A stretch of 64,000 nt of DNA, from contig NZ_VSEY01000019.1 in NCBI RefSeq assembly GCF_008086045.1, positions 175,785-239,784 on the forward strand, in the 5' to 3' direction. Shown here piece after piece: positions 55,810 through 63,970 of this stretch. The notes beneath the pieces were generated by a model that saw only the letters and a list, made by a program, of their open reading frames with translations, had not been told where the DNA came from and did not search any database. How positions within the stretch are numbered: the stretch's first letter is position 1; each line of letters begins with the position of its first letter. The position numbers were made by a program, and so were the translations under genes. This DNA comes from Nonomuraea sp. PA05 (lineage in GTDB: Bacteria; Actinomycetota; Actinomycetes; Streptosporangiales; Streptosporangiaceae).

Positions 55810-55924
55810 CCCGCGCGGCGCGACCAGCCGTCGTAAGGTGTACCGGACGCGTCGGCCGCACCGCACGACCTACCGTCGCAAGGTGTACCGGACGCGTCGG
55901 CCGCACCTCACGGCCTACCGTCGC
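55789..55924. repeat. Three tandem 45/46-bp repeats spanning the cupin stop
   Basis: Units at 55789-55834 (46 bp, diverged), 55835-55879 and 55880-55924 (45 bp each, nearly identical). Each starts AAGGTGTACC. The first contains the last six cupin codons and the TAG stop; the next two have no stop in that frame. A partial AAG-GTG-like copy follows at 55925, next to the methyltransferase start. Confidence 0.9.
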
Positions 55925-55928
55925 AAGT

Positions 55929-56957
55929 GTGCCCCTCTTCTACAACGCCCTCGAAGCCGCCGCCCACCGGCTGTCGATCGTGCCCCCGATGTTCGACTAC
56001 TTCGGCGCCATGGGCCTGCACGCGATCGTCGCGGCGGCCAGGACGGGCCTCTTCGACGCCCTGCGCGAACGCCCGTCCACCGGCGCCGAACTCGCCACCG
56101 CCCTCAACCTCGACCCGCACGCCACCGGCGTCCTGTTACGCGCCCTGACCGGCCTCGGCTACCTCCGCGTCAGGGCCGGGCGCTACCGCCTGACCCGCAC
56201 GTCCCGGCGCTGGCTCACCACCGGCTCGCCGGCGTCGCTGCTGCCCGGCCTGGCGTTCTGGGAGCGCACCGCCACCACGATCTGGCCCGGCCTGGAGAAG
56301 GCGGTCCGCGACGGCGCCCCCGCCACCCCGTTCTACGCGTCACTGCAGAACGACCCCGAACTGTCACGCTCGTTCCACGCGTGGACGGCCGCAATGGCGG
56401 CCCGGCAGGCGCCGGCCGCCGCCCGCGCCGTCCCCGTGCCGCGCGGCGCCCGGCGCCTGCTGGACGTGGGCGGCGGGCACGGCCTGTTCAGCCTGGCCCT
56501 GCTGCGCCGCCGCCCGCGGCTGCGCGCCACCGTCATCGACCTGCCGGACGCGCTCGCCTCCGCCGCCGCCCACCCCCGGCTGACGTCGCGGGCCGGCTCG
56601 TTCCTGGAGGACGACCTCGGCGGCGGGTACGACGTCGTCCTGCTGTTCAACATCGTGCACGGGCTGAACGACGAGGAGGCGGGCCTGCTGCTGCGACGCG
56701 TGGCGGCGGCGCTGCGCCCTGGCGGCGTGGTGGTGGTCGGCGACCAGTTCGGCGACAGCCGCATGCCGGGCCGGGCCAGCCGCACCCTCCTGCACCTGCT
56801 GGATCTGAACTACCTGGTCGCCGTGGGCGGCCGGGTGCGCGGCCTGGACGAGGTGAGCGTCCTGCTGCGGGCGGCGGGCTTCGGCCGGATCCGCCACCGC
56901 CGCCCGCTGGGCTCCCCGACGACGGAGCTGGCCATCGCCCGCAAGCCCCACCACTGA
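55929..56957 (+). CDS. SAM-dependent O-methyltransferase (Methyltransf_2 type)
   Basis: 342 residues from the GTG at 55929. A winged-helix dimerisation domain (about 25-100; GLFDALRERPSTGAELA) precedes the class I SAM domain with LLDVGGGHGLFSLALL (near 178-193), VIDLP, and NIVHGLNDEEA. This architecture fits small-molecule O-methyltransferases of secondary metabolism. There is no ribosome site, because the start lies directly after the tandem repeats; either translation is leaderless or the gene was placed here by rearrangement. No biosynthetic genes are adjacent. Confidence 0.85.
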   Translation: MPLFYNALEAAAHRLSIVPPMFDYFGAMGLHAIVAAARTGLFDALRERPSTGAELATALNLDPHATGVLLRALTGLGYLRVRAGRYRLTRTSRRWLTTGSPASLLPGLAFWERTATTIWPGLEKAVRDGAPATPFYASLQNDPELSRSFHAWTAAMAARQAPAAARAVPVPRGARRLLDVGGGHGLFSLALLRRRPRLRATVIDLPDALASAAAHPRLTSRAGSFLEDDLGGGYDVVLLFNIVHGLNDEEAGLLLRRVAAALRPGGVVVVGDQFGDSRMPGRASRTLLHLLDLNYLVAVGGRVRGLDEVSVLLRAAGFGRIRHRRPLGSPTTELAIARKPHH

Positions 56958-57021
56958 TCCCCTACCGCCGGAACACCGCCCCACCGGAACACCGCCCCGC
57001 CTCACCTCGCCTCGCCTTACC

Positions 57022-57063
57022 TCGCCTCGCTGAAGATCCGTCTCGCCTCGCTGAGGATCCGTC
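57022..57063. repeat. Two 21-bp tandem repeats between convergent genes
   Basis: TCGCCTCGCTGAAGATCCGTC and a copy with one change are adjacent; the second ends 4 bases before the trpS stop. The stretch before them (56975-57021) is also repetitive (GGAACACCGCCCC twice, CCTCGCCT several times). Confidence 0.8.
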
Positions 57064-57066
57064 CCG

Positions 57067-58029
57067 CTAGAACCCCATCGCGACCCGCACCTCCTCCAGG
57101 GTGCGGACCGCGCGCTCACGGGCCCGCTCGTTCCCCTCCGCCAGGATCCGCCTGGCATCCCCCTCGCTCAGCTCGGCCCGCCGCTTCCTGACCGGCCGCA
57201 GGAACTCGTTGACCGCCTCCGTCACCACCCGCTTCAGCGTGACGGCGCCCCCGTCCCCGATCTCCTCGGCCAGCTCCGCCGGCGCCCGCCCCAGGCACAG
57301 CCCGGCGAGCGTGAGCAGGTTGGCCACCTCGGGCCTGCGCTCCTCCTCGAAGGTGATCAGCCGTTCGGCGTCGGTGCGGGCCTTGCGGATGAGGGCGGCG
57401 GTCTCGTCCTCGGTGGCCGACAGGGCGATCGCGTTGCCGCGGCTCTTGCTCATCTTGCCGCCGTCCAGGCCCTTCAGCAGGGGCTGCGCGCCCATCATGG
57501 CCTCGGGCAGCGGGAACACCGCGCCGTAACGCTCGTTGAAGCGCCGCGCGACCAGCCGCGCCACCTCCAGGTGCGGAAGCTGGTCCTTGCCGACGGGCAC
57601 CAGCGTGCCCTTGCAGAACAGGATGTCGGCCGCCTGGTGCACCGGATACGTGAACATGAGGCCGCTCACGGCCGACTGCGAGCTGTGCGCGATCTCGTCC
57701 TTGACCGTGGGGTTGCGCCCCAGCTCGGACACCGACACCAGGCTCAGGAACGGCAGCAGGAGCTGATTGAGCTCGGGGATCGCGCTGTGCTGGAAGATCG
57801 TCGCCTTGGCCGGGTCGATGCCGACCGCCAGGTAGTCGAGCAGCAGCTCGGTGGTGTGCCGCCGGATCTCGCCCGGCAGGTCGCGATCGGTGATCACCTG
57901 GTAGTCGGCGATCAGGACGTACAGGGGGTGCAGGTCCTGCAGCAGGACGCGGTTGGCGAGCGAGCCGAAATAGTGGCCCAGGTGCAGCGGCCCGGTGGGG
58001 CGGTCACCTGTCAGCACGACGTCGTTCAT
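57067..58029 (-). CDS. trpS: Tryptophanyl-tRNA synthetase under attenuation control
   Basis: 320 residues from the ATG at 58029, preceded by AAGGAG. A class I synthetase: LTGDRPTGPLHLGHY holds the HIGH-like motif (HLGH, 16-19) and KMSKSRGN near 193-200 the KMSKS loop. It charges tRNA-Trp. The TGDRPTG form resembles the auxiliary, drug-tolerant TrpRS type rather than the shorter housekeeping TrpRS; I recall that Streptomyces coelicolor trpRS1 is such an indolmycin-resistant form and is also controlled by a leader peptide. Upstream here is a Trp-Trp leader peptide and alternative hairpins, so expression should rise when charged tRNA-Trp is low or the enzyme is inhibited. Confidence 0.95.
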   Translation of the reverse strand: MNDVVLTGDRPTGPLHLGHYFGSLANRVLLQDLHPLYVLIADYQVITDRDLPGEIRRHTTELLLDYLAVGIDPAKATIFQHSAIPELNQLLLPFLSLVSVSELGRNPTVKDEIAHSSQSAVSGLMFTYPVHQAADILFCKGTLVPVGKDQLPHLEVARLVARRFNERYGAVFPLPEAMMGAQPLLKGLDGGKMSKSRGNAIALSATEDETAALIRKARTDAERLITFEEERRPEVANLLTLAGLCLGRAPAELAEEIGDGGAVTLKRVVTEAVNEFLRPVRKRRAELSEGDARRILAEGNERARERAVRTLEEVRVAMGF

Positions 58030-58053
58030 CGGGTTTCTCTCCTTCGGGATCAC

Positions 58054-58141
58054 GCCGTCCCTGGAGAGGAGCCCCTTCGCCTGCCGGGCCGTCTCGGGGA
58101 CGGCCCACGCATGGGAAATTCAGCGGCCGTCTGCGGGCCGC
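58054..58141 (-). promoter_or_regulatory. Ribosome-mediated attenuator of trpS
   Basis: On the minus strand four segments can pair in exclusive ways. Segment 1 GGCCGC (58136-58141) with 2 GCGGCC... complement (58123-58128); segment 2 GACGGCC with 3 GGCCGTC; segment 3 GGGCCGTC (58099-58106) with 4 GACGGCCC (58086-58093). Segment 3 can also pair with GGGACGGC at 58054-58061. A ribosome stalled on the two Trp codons would cover segment 1, free segment 2 to hold segment 3, and prevent the 3:4 hairpin. There is no U-run after 3:4, so it may end transcription in the GC-rich actinobacterial way or act on translation. Confidence 0.75.
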
Positions 58142-58164
58142 CACCACATGCGCAAGCGATTCAT
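58120..58164 (-). CDS. trpS leader peptide (MNRLRMWWRPADGR)
   Basis: 14 codons and TGA, with two adjacent Trp codons at positions 7 and 8. Trp is rare, so a Trp-Trp pair in a short peptide before a Trp-tRNA synthetase is strong evidence of attenuation. The last codons overlap the first hairpin of the attenuator. TACCCT ends 6 bases before the ATG, so the peptide is probably translated from a leaderless mRNA. Confidence 0.8.
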   Translation of the reverse strand: MNRLRMWWRPADGR

Positions 58165-58170
58165 GCTCAA

Positions 58171-58176
58171 AGGGTA
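58171..58176 (-). promoter_or_regulatory. -10 box of the trpS leader transcript
   Basis: TACCCT on the minus strand, 6 bases before the leader-peptide ATG. The -35 region (TTACGG or ACGGAA near 58194-58201) is weak. Confidence 0.45.
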
Positions 58177-58290
58177 CCCATTTCTTGTGTCGATTCCGTA
58201 ACCTCTTTACTCGTTTGGCGCGTTCGGCTGCCCCGGAGACCTTGATCTCGCCACTATGGTGCGGTCCCTTTTCCGCCCTCTGGAGAGTTC

Positions 58291-59760
58291 ATGTCTCGAC
58301 GCACCCTCGCCGGCGGCCTGGCCATAGCCGCGGCGCTTACCCTCACCGCGTTGCCCGCGACAGCGGAGCAGCAGTCGGTGCGGTTCCCGTCGGCGAAGTT
58401 CCCGCTGGGCGCCCGGCCCGTGCCGACCAAGACGATGACCACCGTGGCGCAGGGCATCGACCTGTACGACGTGAAGGCCGGCACGTCCACCGACGGTTAC
58501 ACGGTGAGCGTCCTGATGCCCAACGGGCGCGACGCCGGGTCGCTCCCGACGGCCGAGACCGTGGCCGCCGAGGTGGAGGCGGCCGGTGAGACGCCCAGCG
58601 TGCAGAAGGTGGTCCGGCCCGGCGTGGCCGACGCCCCCTCCCAGACCGTCTACATGGTCCGGGTCGGCCTGTGGTCCTTAAAGGACAAGAAGAAGGCCGA
58701 CGAGATGGCCAAGAAGCTCAAGGAAGCCGGGCTGAAGGTCAAGGTCGACTACCTCGGTGACGACGGGGTGAAGACCACCGGCCCGTGGCAGGTCAAGGTC
58801 GCCCTGATCGACGTCAGGACGTTCCGCGGCTCGTACGCCGCCTCGCTCGGCGCCAGCGTGGCCAAGCGGGAGACCGTCTCGTCGATGGCCAAGGCCCGTA
58901 AGGCCCTGCTCGGCGTCAACGGCGGCTTCTTCAACATCCACACCTCCCCGGCGTTGCGCGGCGAGCCCCTCGGCGCGTCCGTCGTGGGCGGCAAGCTGCT
59001 CAGCGAGGCCGTGCCCGGCCGCTCCGCCGTCGTGCTGAAGGGCCGCACCGCCAAGATCACCGAGCTGAAGTCGACCGTCACGGCGATCTCCCAGGACGGC
59101 CAGCGGGTCGAGGTCAACGGCATCAACCGCGCCGCCACGACCGACGAGCTGGTCCTGTACACGGAGGAGTTCGGCGCCAAGACGCCCACGGGTGGGGTCG
59201 ACGCCGTCATCGACGCGAACAACAAGGTCGTCGGCCTGCGCGCCTCGGGCGGCGCGGTGACCGCCGGCATGCGGGTGCTGCACGGCAACGGCGTGGCCGC
59301 CGACTGGCTCAACGAGCACGCCTGGCAGGACTGGAAGGTCGAGATCGACACCAAGCTGGTGGACCTGCGGACCAAGCGGGCGCTCCAGCTCACCCCTGAG
59401 CTGAACGTGGTCGCGGGCGGCGTCGGCCTCGTCCGCAACGGCAAGGTCAAGATCACCGCCAAGCTGGACGGGCACGACTCGATCAACATGATCCTGCGCC
59501 GCCACCCGCGTACCCTCCTCGGCACCACCCGCAACGGCAGCCTGATCCTGGCCACCATCGACGGACGCCAGCCCGGCGTGACGGTGGGGGCCAACTTCGT
59601 GGAGGCCGCCCAGTTCATGCGGTGGATGGGCGCCACCCAGGCGATCAACCTCGACGGCGGCGGCTCCACGGCCATGGTCGTCGGCAACAAGGTCGTCAAC
59701 CGCCCGTCGGACGGCGCCGAGCGCGCCGTCGGCGACGCCCTCCTGGTGCTGCCCCAGTAG
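58291..59760 (+). CDS. Secreted phosphodiester glycosidase (NAGPA-domain) protein
   Basis: 489 residues, ATG after GGAGAG. The signal peptide is MSRRTLAGGLAIAAALTLTALPATA. About 100-170 resembles a SPOR-like module (VYMVRVGLWSLKDKKKADEMAKKLKEAG, in pieces), which in other proteins binds denuded peptidoglycan. The C-terminal domain (about 195-485) is NAGPA type: GVNGGFFN, DGGGSTAMVV near 452-461 and PSDGAERAVGDALLV. NAGPA-domain enzymes remove GlcNAc from phosphodiesters or act on related wall glycans. It probably acts at the cell wall. Confidence 0.88.
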   Translation: MSRRTLAGGLAIAAALTLTALPATAEQQSVRFPSAKFPLGARPVPTKTMTTVAQGIDLYDVKAGTSTDGYTVSVLMPNGRDAGSLPTAETVAAEVEAAGETPSVQKVVRPGVADAPSQTVYMVRVGLWSLKDKKKADEMAKKLKEAGLKVKVDYLGDDGVKTTGPWQVKVALIDVRTFRGSYAASLGASVAKRETVSSMAKARKALLGVNGGFFNIHTSPALRGEPLGASVVGGKLLSEAVPGRSAVVLKGRTAKITELKSTVTAISQDGQRVEVNGINRAATTDELVLYTEEFGAKTPTGGVDAVIDANNKVVGLRASGGAVTAGMRVLHGNGVAADWLNEHAWQDWKVEIDTKLVDLRTKRALQLTPELNVVAGGVGLVRNGKVKITAKLDGHDSINMILRRHPRTLLGTTRNGSLILATIDGRQPGVTVGANFVEAAQFMRWMGATQAINLDGGGSTAMVVGNKVVNRPSDGAERAVGDALLVLPQ

Positions 59761-59819
59761 CCGCGATCGGGCGGGTCGCCGGCCGCACGCCACACGACCC
59801 GCCCACCTGCCCCCGGGCG

Positions 59820-60030
59820 CAGGACGCGCGCCGCGCGGCAAGGTGCTGCGGCAGAGCATGCTCACCGCCCTGCTCAACCCGAAGGGGATGCCGCTCTACC
59901 CGTCGCTGATGCCGCAGTTCATCTCGACGGGAACCGGCGTGCCGCTCGGGTTCCAGCTCACGGCGCTCGGCCTCCTGCACGTCGTGAACTGCGCCGTGCT
60001 CTACGGCCTGATCACCGCCGCCACGCCACG
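59820..60030 (+). pseudogene. Fragment of a LysE/RhtB-family amino-acid exporter
   Basis: The frame reads RQSMLTALLNPKGMPLYPSL, then PQFISTGTGVPLGFQL and LLHVVNCAVLYGLI. This is the middle of a LysE-family transporter (family motif LLNPK...PQF). The N-terminal first helices and the C-terminal helices are missing; the frame continues into the 37-bp repeats and then into DNA antisense to the TPR gene. A decayed remnant, with the end probably lost when the repeats expanded. Confidence 0.7.
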
Positions 60031-60060
60031 CCCGGCACCCGCCAGCACGCACGCCCCCCA

Positions 60061-60170
60061 CCCCACTCTCCGCGCCACCAAGCACGCACGCACCGCACCC
60101 CACTCTCCGCGCCACCAAGCACGCACGCACCGCACCCCACTCTCCGCGCCACCAAGCACGCACGCACCCA
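60061..60170. repeat. Three 37-bp tandem repeats
   Basis: Units at 60061-60097 and 60098-60134 are identical; the third (60135-60170) is shorter by one base at its end. Each begins CCCCACTCTCCGCG. They lie between the LysE fragment and the stop of the NB-ARC/TPR gene. 37 is not a multiple of three, so they are not coding repeats. Confidence 0.9.
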
Positions 60171-60190
60171 CGACCACCCTCAGGCGCCCA

Positions 60191-63100
60191 CTACGCACGC
60201 TCGCTCCAGTAGGCCAACTGCTCCCTGGTCGTCCGGGTCGCCGGATGATCCGGACCGAGCACGCGTTCCCTGACAGGCAGCAGCGCCGCGCACTGGTCGC
60301 GGGCCGCCCCGGGATCGCCCGCCTGCCCCGTCCAGTACGCCAGGTTGGCGCGGGCGGTCAGCGTGTCGGGATGCTCGGCGCCGGAGACCCGCTCACGCAG
60401 AGGCAGCAGGGCGGTGTAAGCGTCCCTGGCCGCCGCCGCGTCCCCCAGCTCGCCGATCCACCGCGCCAGCTCGTGCCGGATCGTCAGCGTGTCGGGATGG
60501 TCGGCGCCCAGCACCCGCTCCCGCACCCCGAGCAGCCCCGCGTACTGGTCCCTGGCACCCGCCGCGTCACCCGCCTGCCCCGTCCAGTAGGCCAGGTTGT
60601 GCCAGGTGATCAGGGTGTCCGGATGCTCGGCCCCCAGGACGCGTTCCCTGATGCGCAGGAGCGCCGCACACTGGTCGCGGGCCGCCTCGGCGTCACCCGC
60701 CTGGCCCGTCCAGTAGGCCAGGTTGTGCCGGGTGGTGAGGGTGTCGGGATGCTCGGCCCCCGAGGCGTGCTCGCGGCGGATGAGCAGCTCCGCGTACTGG
60801 TCACGGGCCGAGACGGCGTCGCCCAGCTCACCGGTCCAGCGCGCCAGCTCGTGCCGGGTGATCAGGGTGGACGGGTGCTGCGGCCCGAGGATGCGCTCCC
60901 GGATCGGCAGCAGGGCCGCGTAGTGGTCGCGGGCCGCCGCCGGATCGCCCGCCTGCCCCGTCCACTGGGCCAGGTTCGCCCTGGCCATCAGTGTGTCCGG
61001 ATGGTCGCGCCCCTGGACTCGCTCGCGGATCGGCAGCAGCGCCGCGTACTGGTCGCGGGCCGCCGCCGCGTCCCCCAGCTCGCCCGTCCACCGCGCCAGC
61101 TCGTGCCGGATGGTCAGCGTGTCGGGGTGGTCGGGGCCGGACACGCGCTCCCGCACGACGAGCAGGGCCGCGTACTGGTCCCTGGCCGCCTGTGCCTCGC
61201 CCAGCTCGCCCGTCCACCGCGCCAGCTCATGCCGGTTGATGAGCGTGGACGGGTGCTTCGGGCCCTGCACCCGTTCCCTGATCGGCAGCAGCGCCGCGTA
61301 CTGGTCGCGGGCCGCCGCCGGATCGCCCGCCTGCCCCGTCCACTGGGCCAGGTTGGACCTGGCCGCGAGCGTGTCGGGATGGTCGGGCCCCTGGACGCGT
61401 TCCCTGATGGGCACCAGGTCGGCGTACATGTCCCGCGCCGCCGCCGCGTCGCCCAGCTCGCCCGTCCACCGCGCCAGCTCGTGCCGGATGGTCAGCGTGT
61501 TGGGATGCTCGGGGCCCTGCACTCGGACGCTCACCGGCAGCAGCTCGGCGTACTGTTCCCTGGCCGCGTCGGCGTCGCCCAGCTCGCCCGTCCAGCGTGC
61601 CAGCTCGTGCCGGATGGTCAGGGTGGTCGGATGCTCGGCGCCCACCTGGCTCAGCCTGATCGGCAGCAGCTCCGCGTACTGCCGCCGCGCCGCAGCCGCG
61701 TCCCCCAGCTCGCCCGTCCACCGCGCCAGCTCGTGCCGGGCGGTCAGTGAGGACGGATGCTCGGCCCCCAGCTTCGCGATCAGCGCGTCGCAGATCTCCT
61801 GGAACAACGACCTGGCGGTCCGGTAGTCGCCGCTCGCCCCCAGGTACTGCGCGGTCTTGTCCATGCCGGGGGAGGTGGGGCTGAGCGCGGCCAGGATGTG
61901 CGGCAGGAGCATGGTGTACCGGGGCCAGGCCCGCATCCGGGTCGGATCGTCGGGCAGCACCGACTCCAGGAGCACCGAGGCGGCGTCCCGCCAGCGCTGC
62001 TGCTCGTGCGGCGGGAGCTGGTCGAGGGTGACGGCCTGCACCAGGCGGTGCACCGACACAGTGCCCTCCACCGGCTGCCCGATCAGGCTGTGGCCGCGCA
62101 GGGCGCCCACGGCGGCGGTGATCTCCAGCGGGTCGCGCGGCAGCTCCTGCAACACCGCCACCGCGCTCATCCACGGCCGGAAGTCCCGCACCAGCCGCAC
62201 CCGCGAGCCCGGCAGCCGCCCGTACGCCCGCTGCCGCTGCACGTCGTCGGCGAACAGCTCACGCGCCGTCCGCCCTTCGAGCTGCGACAACAGCAGATGG
62301 TACGGGATCGGCTCGTGCGAGTAGCAGGCCAGCACCCGCAGCAGCGCGATCGCCTGCCGGCTGGTGCCCGCCAGATTCCTGAACGCGAGCTGCCACGTCG
62401 TGGTGATCCGCTCCGCGTACCCCCACGCCTGCCCCTGGGCGAGCAGCCCGGCGCGCTGGTCGTGCAGGAGATCGAGGTACTCGCCCAGGGCCAGCCCCGT
62501 CTCCGCCATGAACGCCGCCGCCTGCTCAAGCGCCAGCGGCAGCGCGCCCAGCTCGGCCGCCACGGCCGAGGCCGCCGCCGCGTCCTCCTGCCCAGAACGC
62601 GACAACACCAGCGCCACCGCCGGCTCCGGCTCCAGCACCGGCAACTCCAGCCCCTGCTCGCGCGGCCAGTTCCCGGACCGGCTGGTGATCAGCACATGCC
62701 CGGGGCCCGCCGGAGGAAGAAAAGGGCACAGCGCATCAGCCTCCGGCGCATTGTCGAAGATCAGCAACCAGGGCTCTGTACGGGCCGCCAGCGCGGCGTG
62801 CACCTGATCGACGGGGTCGGCCGCGTCCACCGTCTCCCGTAACCCCAGCAGCGCCGCCAGCCGTGCGAACGCGGCGGACAGCACGGCCGGGTCGGCGGCG
62901 GGCAGTTGCCAGACGAGCTGGTAGTCCCGCAGGTGCCGGTGGGCGTACTCCAGGGCCAGGCTGGTCTTGCCCACCCCGCCCAGCCCGTGTACGGCCACCA
63001 CGCACGGCTGTGTCCTGCCGCCGGCCAGCCGCTCCCGCAGCTCCGCCACGATCTCGTCCCTGCCCAGCAGGCCCGGCGGGCGGGGCGGGAGCTGCACCGG

Positions 63101-63844
63101 ACGGGTGGGCACCTGCGGGCGGGGCGGGAGCCGCACGTCACCCACGACATCCACGTGCCCGACGTTCACGGCCGTTGCCCTGTCGCCGGTCATCGCCACG
63201 CCGGGGTTGTCACCCCCCACCTCAATGGAACGTTCCACATGCTCATGCTCGCCACACGAGCCACCGCGCTCGCGGCCCTGCACTCCGGACGATCCCGCAG
63301 TCGCGCCACCGTCCCCGCCCGCGCCAGAACCGCCCGAAGCTCCCGCGATGCCGGCGCCACCCGGAACTCCTGCCGTTCCAGAGCCGCCTGCCGCTCCTGC
63401 CGTTCCTGTGCCGCTGCCAGAGCCGCCTGCCGTTCCTGCTCTGCCTGTGGCGCCTGCCGCTCCTGCCATGCCGGAGCCGCCTGGCATCCCTGCCGTTCCG
63501 GAGCCGCCCGTCAGCGTGCGCCCTCCCGGCCGACCCCCGCCGTATCGGCCGGGGGCACGCTCTCGCCTGGGCATCCTCGCCTCGCCCCGGCGCCGCACCA
63601 TGATCAGCACAGCGGTAACGAACAGGCCCAGCGCACCCAAGACCATGCTGACCAGACTGTCCTGCTCACCCAGCACCATTAACAACGAGCCGGGCATGCC
63701 GTACACGTCAGCGACGAAGTCGGTCACCCCCGCCGTCAGCAGCGTGAGCGAGATCGGGGTGAGCGTCCAGACCAGGAGACGCGGGCGCCGGCGACGAGGC
63801 CGTTCCGGCTCGGAGGTCTGGTCTGAAGGGGGAGAAGCCGTCAC
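60191..63844 (-). CDS. Membrane NB-ARC NTPase with 12 near-identical TPR repeats
   Basis: 1217 residues, GTG start. Two membrane helices (about 23-44 and 66-86) come first. A collagen-like Gly/Ala/Ser-rich linker (about 111-185) follows, then an NB-ARC STAND NTPase (about 270-560) with P-loop HGLGGVGKTSLALEYAH near 285-301 and LLIFDNA as Walker B. From residue 693 to the end are twelve 42-residue TPR-like units and a partial thirteenth, consensus GxxHPDTLxxRHELARWTGELGDAAAARDQYAALLPIRERV (written in pieces elsewhere). STAND proteins are ligand-triggered switches; actinobacteria carry many. The near-identity of the repeats shows recent expansion or homogenisation. It is the last gene before the rRNA operon. 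Confidence 0.9.
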   Translation of the reverse strand: MTASPPSDQTSEPERPRRRRPRLLVWTLTPISLTLLTAGVTDFVADVYGMPGSLLMVLGEQDSLVSMVLGALGLFVTAVLIMVRRRGEARMPRRERAPGRYGGGRPGGRTLTGGSGTAGMPGGSGMAGAAGATGRAGTAGGSGSGTGTAGAAGGSGTAGVPGGAGIAGASGGSGAGGDGGATAGSSGVQGRERGGSCGEHEHVERSIEVGGDNPGVAMTGDRATAVNVGHVDVVGDVRLPPRPQVPTRPVQLPPRPPGLLGRDEIVAELRERLAGGRTQPCVVAVHGLGGVGKTSLALEYAHRHLRDYQLVWQLPAADPAVLSAAFARLAALLGLRETVDAADPVDQVHAALAARTEPWLLIFDNAPEADALCPFLPPAGPGHVLITSRSGNWPREQGLELPVLEPEPAVALVLSRSGQEDAAAASAVAAELGALPLALEQAAAFMAETGLALGEYLDLLHDQRAGLLAQGQAWGYAERITTTWQLAFRNLAGTSRQAIALLRVLACYSHEPIPYHLLLSQLEGRTARELFADDVQRQRAYGRLPGSRVRLVRDFRPWMSAVAVLQELPRDPLEITAAVGALRGHSLIGQPVEGTVSVHRLVQAVTLDQLPPHEQQRWRDAASVLLESVLPDDPTRMRAWPRYTMLLPHILAALSPTSPGMDKTAQYLGASGDYRTARSLFQEICDALIAKLGAEHPSSLTARHELARWTGELGDAAAARRQYAELLPIRLSQVGAEHPTTLTIRHELARWTGELGDADAAREQYAELLPVSVRVQGPEHPNTLTIRHELARWTGELGDAAAARDMYADLVPIRERVQGPDHPDTLAARSNLAQWTGQAGDPAAARDQYAALLPIRERVQGPKHPSTLINRHELARWTGELGEAQAARDQYAALLVVRERVSGPDHPDTLTIRHELARWTGELGDAAAARDQYAALLPIRERVQGRDHPDTLMARANLAQWTGQAGDPAAARDHYAALLPIRERILGPQHPSTLITRHELARWTGELGDAVSARDQYAELLIRREHASGAEHPDTLTTRHNLAYWTGQAGDAEAARDQCAALLRIRERVLGAEHPDTLITWHNLAYWTGQAGDAAGARDQYAGLLGVRERVLGADHPDTLTIRHELARWIGELGDAAAARDAYTALLPLRERVSGAEHPDTLTARANLAYWTGQAGDPGAARDQCAALLPVRERVLGPDHPATRTTREQLAYWSERA
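60194..61768 (-). repeat. 126-bp coding repeats (12 full, 1 partial) of the TPR array
   Basis: Each unit encodes 42 residues with fixed length. Two sub-types occur: RHELARWTGELGD and (A/H)NLAxWTGQAGD. Units 4 and 7, and units 3 and 6, are particularly close, as if blocks of three units had been duplicated. Confidence 0.9.
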
Positions 63845-63926
63845 GCCTCCAGAGTGACCCGAAGATCAGAGTGTCGCCACCGGAACTCCGTCATGCCCGG
63901 AAAGCGCCCTATGCACGGGGAAATGA

Positions 63927-63960
63927 AAAGAGCCCCGACCGGTGCTGGTCGGGGCTCTTT
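63927..63960 (-). terminator. Intrinsic terminator of the rRNA operon
   Basis: AAAGAGCCCCGACC and its complement (63927-63940 and 63947-63960) form a perfect 14-bp stem with a 6-base loop; the minus strand continues with T. It lies just after the 5S rRNA 3' end. Confidence 0.9.
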
Positions 63961-63970
63961 CCTATAAAGA

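Noticed and set aside
51859..55866. A 1335-codon open frame on the minus strand
   Set aside because: It is antisense to TetR, acyl-CoA synthetase, PucR and cupin, all of which have recognisable domains. Its composition (Gly, His, Arg, Gln, Val) is the shadow expected opposite GC-rich genes.
55789..55924. Repeats resembling a CRISPR array
   Set aside because: Units are directly adjacent with no unique spacers and no cas genes; simple tandem duplication.
59843..61750. A 635-codon plus-strand frame that starts in the LysE fragment
   Set aside because: After about 60 codons it runs through the 37-bp repeats and then antisense through the TPR repeats; the periodic RRVPQLARPPRQLV-type text is the mirror of the TPR units.
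63845..63926. Possible promoter or gene between the TPR gene and the rRNA terminator
   Set aside because: No convincing -35/-10 pair, start codon with ribosome site, or RNA structure seen in these 82 bases.
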